Assembly (NCBI GenBank): GCA_964426915.1 | Contig: CAYRTD010000002.1 | Coordinates: forward strand, 1-64,000 | Length of the DNA stretch: 64,000 bases | DNA from: CAYRTD01 sp964426915 | GTDB taxonomy: Bacteria; Bacteroidota; Bacteroidia; Bacteroidales; GCA-2748055 | Reading direction: 5' to 3' | In this document: piece by piece, positions 1-8,796 of the stretch | Layout: each line of letters starts with the position of its first letter | How positions within the stretch are numbered: position 1 is the first letter of the stretch | Made by a program: the position numbers and the translations under genes | The notes under the pieces: model-generated | What the model was told of the DNA's origin: nothing | The model's input: only the letters and a program-made list of their open reading frames with translations | Databases searched by the model: none

Positions 1-194
1 TTGATGAAGTTGATGACATCGAATTTATATTGAAACAGGGAAATTTAGATTTCCAGGATACAAATATCAAAGAGATAAAGCGTTGCATTATATGCAAACA
101 AATAAGCTTGTTTTATAGGGTGATCGATGAATATAATATAGAACTTCTACGTTTTTGGAACAACTATCAGGATAATAAAAGGCTTAAAATGTAA
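1..194 (+). CDS. RelE/ParE-type toxin, 3' end only
   Basis: An open frame runs from the window edge (first full codon at 3) to a TAA at 192-194 and gives about 63 residues. The C-terminal pattern (FYRVIDE, then IELLRFWNNYQDNKRL) matches the end of RelE/ParE-superfamily toxins, which close with a beta strand and a phrase like RFWDNRQDPKKL. Members of this family are usually mRNA interferases or gyrase poisons encoded beside an antitoxin. The start and any antitoxin lie outside the window, so neither activity nor integrity can be judged. It is followed directly by gene debris (RHS and DUF89 remnants), which suits an accessory, turnover-prone spot. The family call is by eye from the last third of the protein. 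Confidence 0.6.
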   Translation, partial: DEVDDIEFILKQGNLDFQDTNIKEIKRCIICKQISLFYRVIDEYNIELLRFWNNYQDNKRLKM

Positions 195-240
195 AGCTAA
201 GGTCTTTCCAATTCCCACCCTGCTTCATCATTGTTTTTCT

Positions 241-487
241 ATGGGCTGCCTGAAACTACCACATACCGAAAAAAATGAACCTGCTTTGAGGTGTACATGG
301 AGATCCAAAGAACGCTCAAAATTGGGCGTAAACAGGTATGACTATGGGGCACGGTTTTATGATCCGGCCCTGGGGAGGTTTCATACTTTAGATCCCAAAG
401 CAGAAAATTATCCTTTCCAAAGTCCATATGTATATGCAGGAAATGATCCAATAAAATTTATTGATAAGAATGGGGAAAATCCTGCCA
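241..487 (+). pseudogene. RHS repeat-associated core domain remnant
   Basis: The frame contains the hallmark of the RHS core: GVNRYDYGARFYDPALGRF, then the phrase LDPKAENYPFQSPYVYAGNDPI and FIDKNGE (residues about 29-80 of a 129-residue frame). In intact RHS/YD-repeat proteins this core closes a shell of more than 1000 residues and is followed by a variable toxin domain. Here there is no YD-repeat shell upstream, and the homology stops at about 485, after which the frame reads out of register through a DUF89 remnant on the other strand. It is therefore a broken 3' fragment, not a functional toxin gene. RHS remnants of this kind usually mark recombination or displaced polymorphic-toxin tips. 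Confidence 0.75.
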
Positions 488-785
488 TTCCTATCATTGC
501 CGGATTAACTGCAATTGACCTGGCATTAATTATATGTCCACCCCGGGTGGTAAAATATAAATTGGGATGGTTGATGGTCCCGATAAATAATTTGTCAAGG
601 ACTATTTCACGGGCATTGTCGCCAACATAAAGTACGGTTCCGGCTTTTTTTGTTAAAATTTCTTTACACATGACCGCAACCGGATGGCCGAATGTGGATT
701 TGTCTATTGCAGACAGGAAAAATGATGTTTTTTCAGGAAGTGGAATTTTACGGGCAAAAGCCGGATTCAGGATCTGTTTTTGCAC
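486..785 (-). pseudogene. DUF89 / ARMT1-like phosphatase fragment
   Basis: On the minus strand, residues about 33-100 of the open frame from 785 read like the metal-binding core of the DUF89 (damage-control phosphatase, ARMT1-like) family: GHPVAVMCKEIL, VLYVGDNAREIVLDKLFI, INHPNLYFTTRGG and HIIN. In the family the signature is DNAGEIVFD, and a ND pair follows RGGPII. Here glycine is replaced by arginine (DNAREIVLD) and the second motif reads INA, so metal binding would probably be lost. Intact members have about 280-400 residues, and only about 70 are recognisable here. The homology ends at about 486, exactly where the RHS remnant on the plus strand begins, so this is a rearrangement scar. 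Confidence 0.6.
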
Positions 786-959
786 AATTATGGGGGGGTG
801 AGTTTACCGGGTACTGGAGATGGTATTATATCACTTGTGTCTGTCTATAAGCTTTTCTTTTTATATCTTTACTTCCAGATTGGTTTACGAAGCGGATTTT
901 TCCCCTTATTTCCGGGTAAGAAATCCGGACTATGCCGAATACCAAATGAATAATCTAAG
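786..959. other. Intergenic leader of the menaquinone operon
   Basis: These 174 bases between the DUF89 fragment and menG hold no gene. The promoter of the men operon is expected here, but I found no convincing TAnnTTTG box; the closest is an AT-rich stretch around 855-875. Confidence 0.3.
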
Positions 960-1673
960 ATGGCTCATCCTTTAAAGGATTACTACCAGGATATTTACCG
1001 GAATTATGATCTTGTTAACCGGATTTTTACTTTCGGTCAGGACAGGTCATGGCGCAAAAAAGCTGTGAAGGAATGCCTGGCCGGAAATCCGGAAAGGATT
1101 CTTGATATATGTACCGGTACCGGGGATTTAATCCTTGAGATCGCCCGTATTTCTGACAGGGAAATGGAACTGACCGGATACGATTTTACTGCAGAAATGC
1201 TGCAAATTGCAGAAAAGAAGGCTGCCCGGGTGAAAGGGAATATTGTATTTATTGAAGGGGATGTTGCTAATATGCCCTTTGAGGATGATCATTTTGATTC
1301 TGCCGGTATTACATTCGGTATCAGAAACCTTATTTATGAGAATTCAAACGCCAAAAGACATCTGGCTGAGATCCACCGGGTGCTCAAACCAGGGGGGAAG
1401 CTTGTGATACTGGAAAGCAGTAAGCCCGGAAACAGATTATGGAGATCCATCAACGGCGTCTACTTAAGGTTTATTCTGCCATACCTTGGCGGGATCATTT
1501 CAGGGAACCTGGAAGCTTACCGTTACCTTGCCCGGTCGTCGAAGAATTATTACACGATCTCCGAAATGAAGTCAATTCTGGAATCGGCCGGATTTAAAGT
1601 CGTTAAGTACAGATCACTTTTTTTGGGATCGGTGATGCTTATGGTTGCTAAAAAAATCGAAATGAATGTTTAA
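960..1673 (+). CDS. menG: Demethylmenaquinone methyltransferase
   Basis: MenG (UbiE family, 237 aa) transfers a methyl group from S-adenosylmethionine to demethylmenaquinone, the last step of menaquinone synthesis. The N-terminus (KDYYQDIYRNYDLVNRIFTFGQDRSWRKKAV) is typical of MenG/UbiE. The SAM-binding motif I, ILDICTGTGD, is at residues 47-56, and the later motifs DSAGITFGIRNL and RVLKPGGKLVILE are present. The length fits the family (about 230-250 aa). It opens a run of eight closely spaced plus-strand genes that encode nearly the whole pathway, so the menaquinone role is supported by context rather than ubiquinone synthesis. The next gene begins 23 bases downstream. Confidence 0.93.
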   Translation: MAHPLKDYYQDIYRNYDLVNRIFTFGQDRSWRKKAVKECLAGNPERILDICTGTGDLILEIARISDREMELTGYDFTAEMLQIAEKKAARVKGNIVFIEGDVANMPFEDDHFDSAGITFGIRNLIYENSNAKRHLAEIHRVLKPGGKLVILESSKPGNRLWRSINGVYLRFILPYLGGIISGNLEAYRYLARSSKNYYTISEMKSILESAGFKVVKYRSLFLGSVMLMVAKKIEMNV

Positions 1674-1696
1674 CTTTGGCTTAAATAAGTCACAGA

Positions 1697-2131
1697 ATGA
1701 ATATTAAAGAGCTCAATAAGATCTGCAAAAACAGCTTTATTGATCATATAGGCATCCGTTTTAAGAAATTTGACGGGTCCCGGATGTTTGCGGTAATTCA
1801 GATCACATCCAATCATTTGCAGCCTGATGGTGTGGTTCATGGCGGAGTCTATATTTCATTGGCAGAAACCCTTGCCGGCGCTGCTTCAACATTGCTTGTC
1901 AGGGATGAAGGGAAACTCGCTTTAGGAGTTTCTGTAAACAGTCAGCACCTGGCTTCAGTGTCTGAGGGAACGATCACTGCAGAGGCTCAGCTCATTTATA
2001 AAGGTTCTTTTAAACACATCTGGGATGTCAATATTACCGGTGAAAATGGAAAACTTATTTCCATCAGTCGTGTTACTAATAATATCAAAAAGAGCAATTT
2101 TTCGAAAAATATGAATAGCAATTTGAAATGA
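1697..2131 (+). CDS. PaaI-type hotdog thioesterase, likely DHNA-CoA hydrolase
   Basis: A 144-aa single hotdog-fold protein of the PaaI/YdiI group. The core motif is VVHGGVYISLAETLAGAAS, with HGG at residues 48-50 and a probable catalytic acid at Glu57. Members placed in men operons hydrolyse 1,4-dihydroxy-2-naphthoyl-CoA to the free acid that MenA prenylates. Lying between menG and menF strongly suggests that role here (MenI-like). The stop codon overlaps the menF start by four bases (ATGA), which indicates translational coupling. The general thioesterase family is certain; the substrate is inferred from context alone. Confidence 0.82.
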   Translation: MNIKELNKICKNSFIDHIGIRFKKFDGSRMFAVIQITSNHLQPDGVVHGGVYISLAETLAGAASTLLVRDEGKLALGVSVNSQHLASVSEGTITAEAQLIYKGSFKHIWDVNITGENGKLISISRVTNNIKKSNFSKNMNSNLK

Positions 2132-3246
2132 AAGGGGATTTACGTGAGATTCATAATTTGTGTATTCAGAAAAACCTGACATTTGCAACCTTCCGGTTGC
2201 CACATAAGCAGGAATCTACAACATATATCCAGACATCACCTCATAGCTGGCAGTGGAGTTCGATACATGATCTGCCGGTTAAACAGGGGTTCATTATGGC
2301 TCCATTCGATACCCGGAACGGGAAGAAATATATCCTTGTCAGACCTGATATAAAATTTACCGGAAAAAAACCCGGAAAGACGATTGTCGAACAGATCAGG
2401 GAACTATCTGAAAACCCCCTGCCAGAATGGGATATGGAAGATCCTGTAATTACAGAAAGAGATGAGTATATTGACCAGGTCAAAACCATTAAAGATCACA
2501 TCTCCACAGGTTTCTTTCAAAAATCCGTGCTTTCAAGGATCAGCATGGTAAAAGGCAATTACCTGAAGTTGATCACAGATATATACCATGATGTTTGTTT
2601 CAGACATCCCGGTGCATTTGTTTATATTTTCAAAAGTGACGAACATTTCTGGCTTGGTGCCTCTCCTGAACCTTTGCTCAGGTTATCCGAAAATACTGTT
2701 TCCACTGTTTCTCTTGCCGGAACCAGAACTTTTGCTGATGAAAATATGGATCTGAAAAACTGGACGATGAAAGAGGTTCTTGAACAGGAACACGTAACCC
2801 ACTATATTCATGATATTTTAAGGCAATTTAGCATAAGGGATTACAGGGTCACTTCTCCCTGTGTTGGAAAGGCAGGCAACCTGGTTCATCTCCGGACGGA
2901 TTTTTCCTTCGGATATCAGCAGCTTAAAGGACGTATCTGGGAATTTCTTGATGCTCTTCACCCGACTCCTGCTGTTGCGGGTCAGCCCAAAGATGAAGCC
3001 ATCTCATTTATACGACAGCTCGAACCCCACGACAGGGAATATTATGCAGGATTTCTCGGTCCGGTTCAATCGGACAGCCATATTGATCTTTTTGTTAACC
3101 TGAGATGTATGAAGATCACCCCGGAATATTTATCCTTGTATATTGGCGGAGGGATTACCCTTGAAAGTGTGCCTGAGGATGAATGGGATGAAACACAATG
3201 GAAAGCACAATCGCTCCTGGATATTATTCAGTCTTACTCCAGATAA
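2128..3246 (+). CDS. menF: Isochorismate synthase
   Basis: Converts chorismate to isochorismate, the committed step of the menaquinone pathway. The 372-aa protein has the chorismate-binding (anthranilate synthase component I-like) fold: WLGASPEPLLRL, VSLAGTR, EVLEQEHVTHYI, then HPTPAVAGQPKDEA near residues 278-291 and REYYAGFLGPV. The PTPAVAG form is typical of isochorismate synthases. The start overlaps the preceding thioesterase stop by four bases. It is slightly shorter than E. coli MenF (431 aa), mostly in the variable N-terminal part. menD follows after 13 bases, so the two consecutive enzymes are probably co-translated. Confidence 0.93.
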   Translation: MKGDLREIHNLCIQKNLTFATFRLPHKQESTTYIQTSPHSWQWSSIHDLPVKQGFIMAPFDTRNGKKYILVRPDIKFTGKKPGKTIVEQIRELSENPLPEWDMEDPVITERDEYIDQVKTIKDHISTGFFQKSVLSRISMVKGNYLKLITDIYHDVCFRHPGAFVYIFKSDEHFWLGASPEPLLRLSENTVSTVSLAGTRTFADENMDLKNWTMKEVLEQEHVTHYIHDILRQFSIRDYRVTSPCVGKAGNLVHLRTDFSFGYQQLKGRIWEFLDALHPTPAVAGQPKDEAISFIRQLEPHDREYYAGFLGPVQSDSHIDLFVNLRCMKITPEYLSLYIGGGITLESVPEDEWDETQWKAQSLLDIIQSYSR

Positions 3247-3259
3247 AAAAAAACGAAAA

Positions 3260-4906
3260 ATGCTTTTTAATCAACATATATCGGATCTTCTGTTTATTCT
3301 TAAGAAATATGGCTTAAGTCATGCCGTTATCTGTCCGGGTTCAAGGAATGCTCCTCTAATTCAGGGCTTTCGTCGTGATCCTCATTTTACATGTCATAGC
3401 ATCGTTGATGAAAGGTCGGCCGGATACCTGGCACTCGGAATGGCAAGAGAACTGGGTGAAGCTGTAGCAGTGGTCACCACTTCCGGAACCGCTGCGCTGA
3501 ATCTTGCACCGGCGGTGGCTGAGGCTTATTACCAGAAAATTCCGTTAATAGTTTTAACGGCCGACCGGCCAGGGGAATGGCCCCCGCAATTAAACAATCA
3601 GATACTCGACCAGCAGGAGATCTTTATCAGGAATTCGAAGGCCTTTTTCAATATTCCGTTCGATATTAATGATCGTGATGCATTAATATATACAAACGAT
3701 AAAGTTTGTGAAATAATCATTCAGGCAACTTCCGGTGAACCGGGCCCGGTTCATATCAATGTGCAACTTAAGGAACCTTTATATCAGGACCTGCCCCACG
3801 ATTTTTCAGGTGCAGTGAGTCTGACAGATGAAGATATATCCGAGCCCGGTGGGTTGGGGAAAATCCCCCCGGGGGAAGAAAGGCTGATCTCCGGATACCT
3901 GACCAGAGGAAAGAAAGTAATGATCCTCGCCGGGATGCAGTATTATACCCGGGAAGAGAAGGATTTGCTGGCGTCACTTTCTGTATTATACCAGGTAACA
4001 GTTATTGCTGAAAACATTACCAATCTATCATCGGATCTTTTTATAGACTGTCCTGAAATTGTCCTGGGATCACTCAGTGAAGCCAAGAGCATTCTGCTTC
4101 GTCCTGATCTTGTTTTATGCTTTGGAGGACAGGTGATTTCAAAAAAGATCAAAAACTTTATTACCGGATTACCCGATGTCCCTGTTATTGCTTTGAAGGG
4201 TTTTCCTGCGGAGTTTTTTGCCCGGATAACAAAAGAGAAAGTGACGGTGGAAGAGAACGGCTTTCTGAAACTTTGGCAGAGTGCAGCATCTGTTTCAGGG
4301 GAAAGAGCAGATAATTACCTGTCGGCCGCTCCTTTCTGCAATTTGACTTCTGTTGGGAGAATTCTGGAAACTATTCCGGAAGGAAGCGTTGTTCATCTTG
4401 GAAATTCGGGAACAATCAGGTATTCGCAGTTGTTTCCTTCGAAGAAAGGATTAACTTTTTACGGGAATCGCGGCACCTCAGGCATTGACGGCAGCCTTTC
4501 ATCAGCAGTAGGGGCTGCAATGGTTTCCGGTGCATTGCATGTAGCCATTCTCGGAGACCTCAGCTTTGTATACGATTCAAACGGTTTGTGGAACCGGGAT
4601 TTTCCCCGGAACCTAAGAATAATCGTCCTGAATGATTCCGGTGGAGGCATATTCAGGATCATTGAGGGACCCGACCGGATGCCATTCTTTGAGGAATTCT
4701 CAGTGGCTCACCATCCGGTTTCTCTTCAGCTGCTAACGGAGGCATTCGGATTAAGCTATCGAATGGCCCGGGATTATAATACGCTGGACCATGGCCTTGA
4801 ATTCATTTTTAAAAAGGACTCCGGACCCTGTGTTCTTGAAGTTGACACGGGTAAAAGTAAAAATAGTGCTATATTTAAAGAGTTTTTTCATTCAATAAAG
4901 AATTAA
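3260..4906 (+). CDS. menD: SEPHCHC synthase (MenD)
   Basis: A thiamine-diphosphate enzyme joining isochorismate and 2-oxoglutarate to give SEPHCHC. I chose the ATG at 3260 (548 aa) because the protein then begins MLFNQHISDLL and lies 13 bases after menF. A longer frame starts at 3143 but would overlap menF by more than 100 bases. Features: CPGSRNAPL near residues 25-33, the Pyr-domain stretch AVVTTSGTAALNLAPAVAEA, and ADRPGEWPPQLNNQ. The ThDP/Mg domain has YGNRGTSGIDGSLSSAVGAA and GDLSFVYDSNGL, followed by IVLNDSGGGIF. The length matches MenD (about 550 aa). menB follows after four bases. Confidence 0.95.
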   Translation: MLFNQHISDLLFILKKYGLSHAVICPGSRNAPLIQGFRRDPHFTCHSIVDERSAGYLALGMARELGEAVAVVTTSGTAALNLAPAVAEAYYQKIPLIVLTADRPGEWPPQLNNQILDQQEIFIRNSKAFFNIPFDINDRDALIYTNDKVCEIIIQATSGEPGPVHINVQLKEPLYQDLPHDFSGAVSLTDEDISEPGGLGKIPPGEERLISGYLTRGKKVMILAGMQYYTREEKDLLASLSVLYQVTVIAENITNLSSDLFIDCPEIVLGSLSEAKSILLRPDLVLCFGGQVISKKIKNFITGLPDVPVIALKGFPAEFFARITKEKVTVEENGFLKLWQSAASVSGERADNYLSAAPFCNLTSVGRILETIPEGSVVHLGNSGTIRYSQLFPSKKGLTFYGNRGTSGIDGSLSSAVGAAMVSGALHVAILGDLSFVYDSNGLWNRDFPRNLRIIVLNDSGGGIFRIIEGPDRMPFFEEFSVAHHPVSLQLLTEAFGLSYRMARDYNTLDHGLEFIFKKDSGPCVLEVDTGKSKNSAIFKEFFHSIKN

Positions 4907-4910
4907 CTAT

Positions 4911-5732
4911 ATGAAGAAGCCGGATTGGAAAACGATTAAAGAGTATGAAGATATTAAGTTTGACCTGTTTGAGGGTATTGGAAAGATAACCATTAATAGG
5001 CCAAGGTATTATAACGCCTTTACTCCCGATACTACCCGGGAAATGAGCGAAGCTTTGTTACATGCAAGGGAAATGACGGAAATCCGTGTTGTTGTAATTA
5101 CAGGTGAGGGAGATAAGGCATTTTGCAGCGGTGGTGATCAGAATGTTAAGTCTTATGCCGGTTATGTTGGTAAAGATGGTGTGCCAAGGCTTAATATACT
5201 TGATGTTCAAAAACAAATCAGGTCCATACCAAAACCGGTTATTGCCATGGTGAATGGATATGCTATTGGAGGCGGACATGTATTGCATGTGGTTTGTGAC
5301 CTGTCCATTGCCTCGGAGAATGCCAGGTTTGGTCAGACCGGACCTAAGGTCGGAAGCTTTGATGCAGGATTGGGATCATCCTACCTTGCAAGGCATGTGG
5401 GTCAGAAAAAGGCACGTGAGATATGGTACCTGTGCGAACAATATTCTGCTAAGGAAGCACTTGATATGGGATTGGTGAATAAGGTGGTTCCTCCCGATCA
5501 ACTTGAAAATACCACTGTTGAATGGTGTAAAAAGATCATGCAGCACAGTCCTATAGCACTAAGGATGATCAAGGCCGGATTGAATGCCGAACTTGACGGT
5601 CAGATCGGTATCCAGGAACTTGCAGGAAATGCTACAATGCTTTATTACATGACAGAAGAGTCGCAGGAGGGCAAGAATGCTTTTCTTGAAAAGCGTAAGC
5701 CTGATTGGGATAAATTTCCAAAACTTCCGTAA
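4911..5732 (+). CDS. menB: 1,4-dihydroxy-2-naphthoyl-CoA synthase
   Basis: A crotonase-fold enzyme that cyclises o-succinylbenzoyl-CoA to DHNA-CoA. The 273-aa protein has the oxyanion-hole segment FCSGGDQNVKSYAGYVG, GYAIGGGHVLHVVCDLSIA near residue 115, the MenB-specific stretch FGQTGPKVGSFDAGLGSSYL, and the C-terminal KRKPDWDKFP. These features separate MenB from ordinary enoyl-CoA hydratases. It sits four bases after menD and two bases before menA. Consecutive pathway steps are therefore encoded almost without gaps, although menC and menE, which act before MenB, lie downstream. Confidence 0.96.
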   Translation: MKKPDWKTIKEYEDIKFDLFEGIGKITINRPRYYNAFTPDTTREMSEALLHAREMTEIRVVVITGEGDKAFCSGGDQNVKSYAGYVGKDGVPRLNILDVQKQIRSIPKPVIAMVNGYAIGGGHVLHVVCDLSIASENARFGQTGPKVGSFDAGLGSSYLARHVGQKKAREIWYLCEQYSAKEALDMGLVNKVVPPDQLENTTVEWCKKIMQHSPIALRMIKAGLNAELDGQIGIQELAGNATMLYYMTEESQEGKNAFLEKRKPDWDKFPKLP

Positions 5733-5734
5733 CT

Positions 5735-6637
5735 ATGGCGAATTTAAGGATCTGGATAAAAGCTTTTCGGCTCAGGACCCTTCCCCTGGCTTTGTCTGCA
5801 ACTATTCTCGGAAGTTTCCTGGCATACGAGAAGGGAAACTTCAAATGGGAGGTACTTCTGTTCGGGTCGCTTACTACACTCTTTCTGCAGATACTTTCTA
5901 ACCTTGCCAATGATTATGGAGATGCACTAAAAGGTACCGACAGCAGGAACCGGGTCGGACCACTCCGCGTTACACAGTCGGGCCTGGTTACCAAGTCCCA
6001 GATAAGAAGAGTGATTATCCTGTTTATCCTGTTGAGCCTGATTTCTGGAAGTGTGCTAATATATTCCGGCCTTAAGGATGCCGGTTCAGTTCTTTATTTT
6101 CTTTTCTTTATTCTCGGATTCACGGCGATCTTTGCAGCCATAAAATATACAATTGGGAGAAGACCTTATGGTTATGCCGGTTTCGGTGATATAATGGTTT
6201 TTATCTATTTTGGTATTCTGGGTGTGGCAGGTACTTACTTTCTGCATACCCTTTCATTTCACCTGAGTATCCTTTTGCCTGCTTCAGCCATCGGCCTCTT
6301 CAGCGTCGGAGTGCTGAATCTGAATAATCTCAGGGACAGGGAGAACGACAGGGCGAACGGTAAAATGACACTTGTGGTCAGGATGGGGCTTAACTGGGCC
6401 AGGATATATCATGTATCCATACTTTTCGCAGGTTTCGCACTGAGCTTCATTTATACACTTACACATTTCAAATCTGTATACCAGTTTATGTTTGTGCTTG
6501 CCCTTCCGCTTCTTGTTTCAGATGTAAAAACGGTATGGACAACCACTGTTCCGCTGGAACTGAATTCAGAGCTGAAGAAACTGGCTGTGAATACACTGAT
6601 TTTTTCAATTTCTTTTGGAATCGGACTTATCATTTGA
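5735..6637 (+). CDS. menA: DHNA polyprenyltransferase
   Basis: A membrane prenyltransferase of the UbiA family that attaches the polyprenyl side chain to 1,4-dihydroxy-2-naphthoate. At 300 aa it fits MenA length. The first prenyl-diphosphate/Mg motif, NDYGDALKGTD, is at residues 59-69, and the second, NNLRDRENDRANGK, lies near residues 197-210. About eight hydrophobic segments are visible. RVTQSGLV after motif 1 is MenA-like. The last base of its TGA is the first base of the menC ATG, so the two genes overlap by one base. Confidence 0.94.
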   Translation: MANLRIWIKAFRLRTLPLALSATILGSFLAYEKGNFKWEVLLFGSLTTLFLQILSNLANDYGDALKGTDSRNRVGPLRVTQSGLVTKSQIRRVIILFILLSLISGSVLIYSGLKDAGSVLYFLFFILGFTAIFAAIKYTIGRRPYGYAGFGDIMVFIYFGILGVAGTYFLHTLSFHLSILLPASAIGLFSVGVLNLNNLRDRENDRANGKMTLVVRMGLNWARIYHVSILFAGFALSFIYTLTHFKSVYQFMFVLALPLLVSDVKTVWTTTVPLELNSELKKLAVNTLIFSISFGIGLII

Positions 6638-7692
6638 TGTATACAGCTGATTATATAAAACATTCCTTATATTTTAAGTCGCCGGCGGGAACTTCCCGGG
6701 GTGTGTTATCAAAGAAAAACTCCTGGTTTATTGTGCTCTCAGATATCGCTGATTCCGGTTTGAAAGGTATAGGGGAATGCTCGCTGATCCCGGGATTAAG
6801 CTATGATGACAAGGATGACTTTGAAACAAAATTGGGGGAGGTTTGCGATCTTCTCAATTCCGGAGAAAATCCCGAAGCTCTCTCTTTGGATAACTTTCCT
6901 TCCATACAGTTCGGAATTGAAACAGCACTGAAGGATTTTGAAACAGGAGGTGAGCGGATACTGTTTCCTTCAGATTTTACCCGGGGCGAATCGGGAATAC
7001 TCATCAACGGACTAATCTGGATGGGTAGTAAACAGAAGATGCTGGATCAGATAAGCGATAAAATCACTCAGGGATACCGGGTTATCAAAATGAAAGTGGG
7101 GGCTCTAAACTTCAGCGATGAACTTGAGATCCTGCATACTGTTAGAAGTAAATTTGGCGGGGAGAGACCGGAGATCCGGCTGGACGCAAATGGCGCATGG
7201 GAACCTGCCGAGGCCCTTGATAAGATCAACAAGCTTTCTGAATATAACATTCACTCAATTGAACAGCCGATAAAAAGTGGGAGATGGGAGGAGATGGCCG
7301 GGCTATGCAAAATGTCACCCATTAAGATAGCTTTGGATGAGGAATTAATCGGAATTTCAGATTTTAGGAGCAGGAGGGATCTGCTCGAAACCATAAGACC
7401 TTCTTACATCATTCTTAAACCCGGATTGCATGGTGGCTTTAATGTGGCCGAAGAATGGATTGCACTTGCAGAACAGATGAAGATAGGGTGGTGGGTCACA
7501 TCGGCACTCGAATCGAATATAGGTCTTAATGCTATCGCACAATGGACAGCTTCATTGAATTCTTCCCTCCCTCAGGGTTTGGGTACAGGGCAACTCTTTA
7601 CGAATAATATTCCTTCGCCCCTGGCAATAAAGGGAGATAGGTTGTGGTATCTTCCGGCAGAAAGCTGGAAGCTTTCAAAAATTTTACTTTGA
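6637..7692 (+). CDS. menC: o-Succinylbenzoate synthase
   Basis: An enolase-superfamily dehydratase making o-succinylbenzoate. I chose the ATG at 6637 (351 aa, MYTADYIKHS), which overlaps the menA stop by one base; an earlier in-frame start at 6535 would lie deep in menA. The catalytic set of the family is visible in order: K151-x-K153 (VIKMKVG), metal ligands D183 (RLDANG), E209 (IEQPI) and D234 (ALDEEL), and the second catalytic lysine K261 (ILKPGLHGG). All key residues are intact. The menE ligase follows after 24 bases. Confidence 0.93.
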   Translation: MYTADYIKHSLYFKSPAGTSRGVLSKKNSWFIVLSDIADSGLKGIGECSLIPGLSYDDKDDFETKLGEVCDLLNSGENPEALSLDNFPSIQFGIETALKDFETGGERILFPSDFTRGESGILINGLIWMGSKQKMLDQISDKITQGYRVIKMKVGALNFSDELEILHTVRSKFGGERPEIRLDANGAWEPAEALDKINKLSEYNIHSIEQPIKSGRWEEMAGLCKMSPIKIALDEELIGISDFRSRRDLLETIRPSYIILKPGLHGGFNVAEEWIALAEQMKIGWWVTSALESNIGLNAIAQWTASLNSSLPQGLGTGQLFTNNIPSPLAIKGDRLWYLPAESWKLSKILL

Positions 7693-7716
7693 CTTTTATT
7701 AGCAATAGTCCCAGGA

Positions 7717-8796
7717 ATGAAATTAACCGGACCATTTATTATAAACGACAAGGTCTTTTCAAGGAATGATCTGCTTTCCATGGCCGGAGATATTGTAAAT
7801 TCCGGCAGGGAAGAAAAGTGGAGGAAGGATCTGTTCAGCTTTATCACAGACTTTTTGGGAGAAAGTGCAGCCTTAAGCCAAAAAACCAGCGGCACCACTG
7901 GTAAACCCCGCAATTTGACACTTAGAAGAGACGCAATGGTCAGATCTGCCAGGATGTCCCTGGATTATTTTAGGTTACTTCCTGGCGATTCGGCAATGCT
8001 CTGCCTTCCGGTGGATTATATTGCCGGAAAAATGATGGTGGTAAGGGCACTGGTCGGCGGGTTGAAGCTGCTAACGATAAAACCCACCGGAAAACCTATG
8101 GAGCTCCTTGATCGGCCTGTGGATTTTTCGGCTATGGTCCCCATGCAATTATTTGAATCCCTTAAAAATCCGGGGCAGATTCAACTGATTAAAAAATTAA
8201 TTGTGGGGGGAGGAGAGATTGGGCCTGGTTTCCGGAAAGCTATCAGAGAGATTGAAGGAACAGAAATATATGAAACATTCGGTATGTCTGAAACATACAC
8301 CCATTTCGCTGTCCGGCGAATTAACGGTCCCGGTCCCGAAGTTAATTTCAGAATACTGGAGGGTGCAAAGGTAGGTGCCGACTCCAGGGGTTGTGCCACT
8401 GTAGACATCCCCGGGATAACAGAAGGAAAGGTTGTTACCAATGATCTTATTGAAATGAAGGATCACAATAGCTTTGAATGGCTCGGGCGGATTGATAATG
8501 TGATAGACAGCGGAGGAATAAAGATCATTCCCGAGGTCCTTGAAGAAAAGATACGAAGTATTATCGGTCAGGAGCTTGTGATAACGGGTATTTCCGATGA
8601 TAAGCTCGGGAAAAAAATTGTGCTGATAGTAGAGAGTGATTCGAAGGATCTGCCAATAGATGAATGGAAAGGTTTACTCAGGACAAAGCTAAAAAATTAT
8701 GAAGTTCCCCGTGCTATTTATGCTATCCCTGAATTACCAAGAAATGCGGCCATGAAGGTGCTTCGAAAAGATGTTTTAGGGTTGTTGGATAATTGA
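7717..8796 (+). CDS. menE: o-Succinylbenzoate-CoA ligase
   Basis: An AMP-forming acyl-CoA synthetase that activates o-succinylbenzoate. The phosphate-binding loop SQKTSGTTGKPRNLTL lies at about residues 54-69, the adenylation motif YETFGMSETYTHFA near 187-200, and the hinge WLGRIDNVIDSGGIKI near 258-273. The catalytic lysine is plausibly in the C-terminal PRNAAMKVLRKD. At 359 aa it is shorter than Bacillus MenE (about 480) because the N-terminal subdomain is reduced, as is common in Bacteroidota. It ends the men operon proper. The frame stays open past its TGA into a decayed domain described next. Confidence 0.92.
   Translation: MKLTGPFIINDKVFSRNDLLSMAGDIVNSGREEKWRKDLFSFITDFLGESAALSQKTSGTTGKPRNLTLRRDAMVRSARMSLDYFRLLPGDSAMLCLPVDYIAGKMMVVRALVGGLKLLTIKPTGKPMELLDRPVDFSAMVPMQLFESLKNPGQIQLIKKLIVGGGEIGPGFRKAIREIEGTEIYETFGMSETYTHFAVRRINGPGPEVNFRILEGAKVGADSRGCATVDIPGITEGKVVTNDLIEMKDHNSFEWLGRIDNVIDSGGIKIIPEVLEEKIRSIIGQELVITGISDDKLGKKIVLIVESDSKDLPIDEWKGLLRTKLKNYEVPRAIYAIPELPRNAAMKVLRKDVLGLLDN

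Noticed and set aside
3143..3259. Extended N-terminus for menD
   Set aside because: It would overlap menF by more than 100 bases; MenD proteins begin at the sequence encoded from 3260.
6535..6636. Extended N-terminus for menC
   Set aside because: It lies entirely inside menA; the ATG at 6637 gives the normal family start and a one-base overlap.
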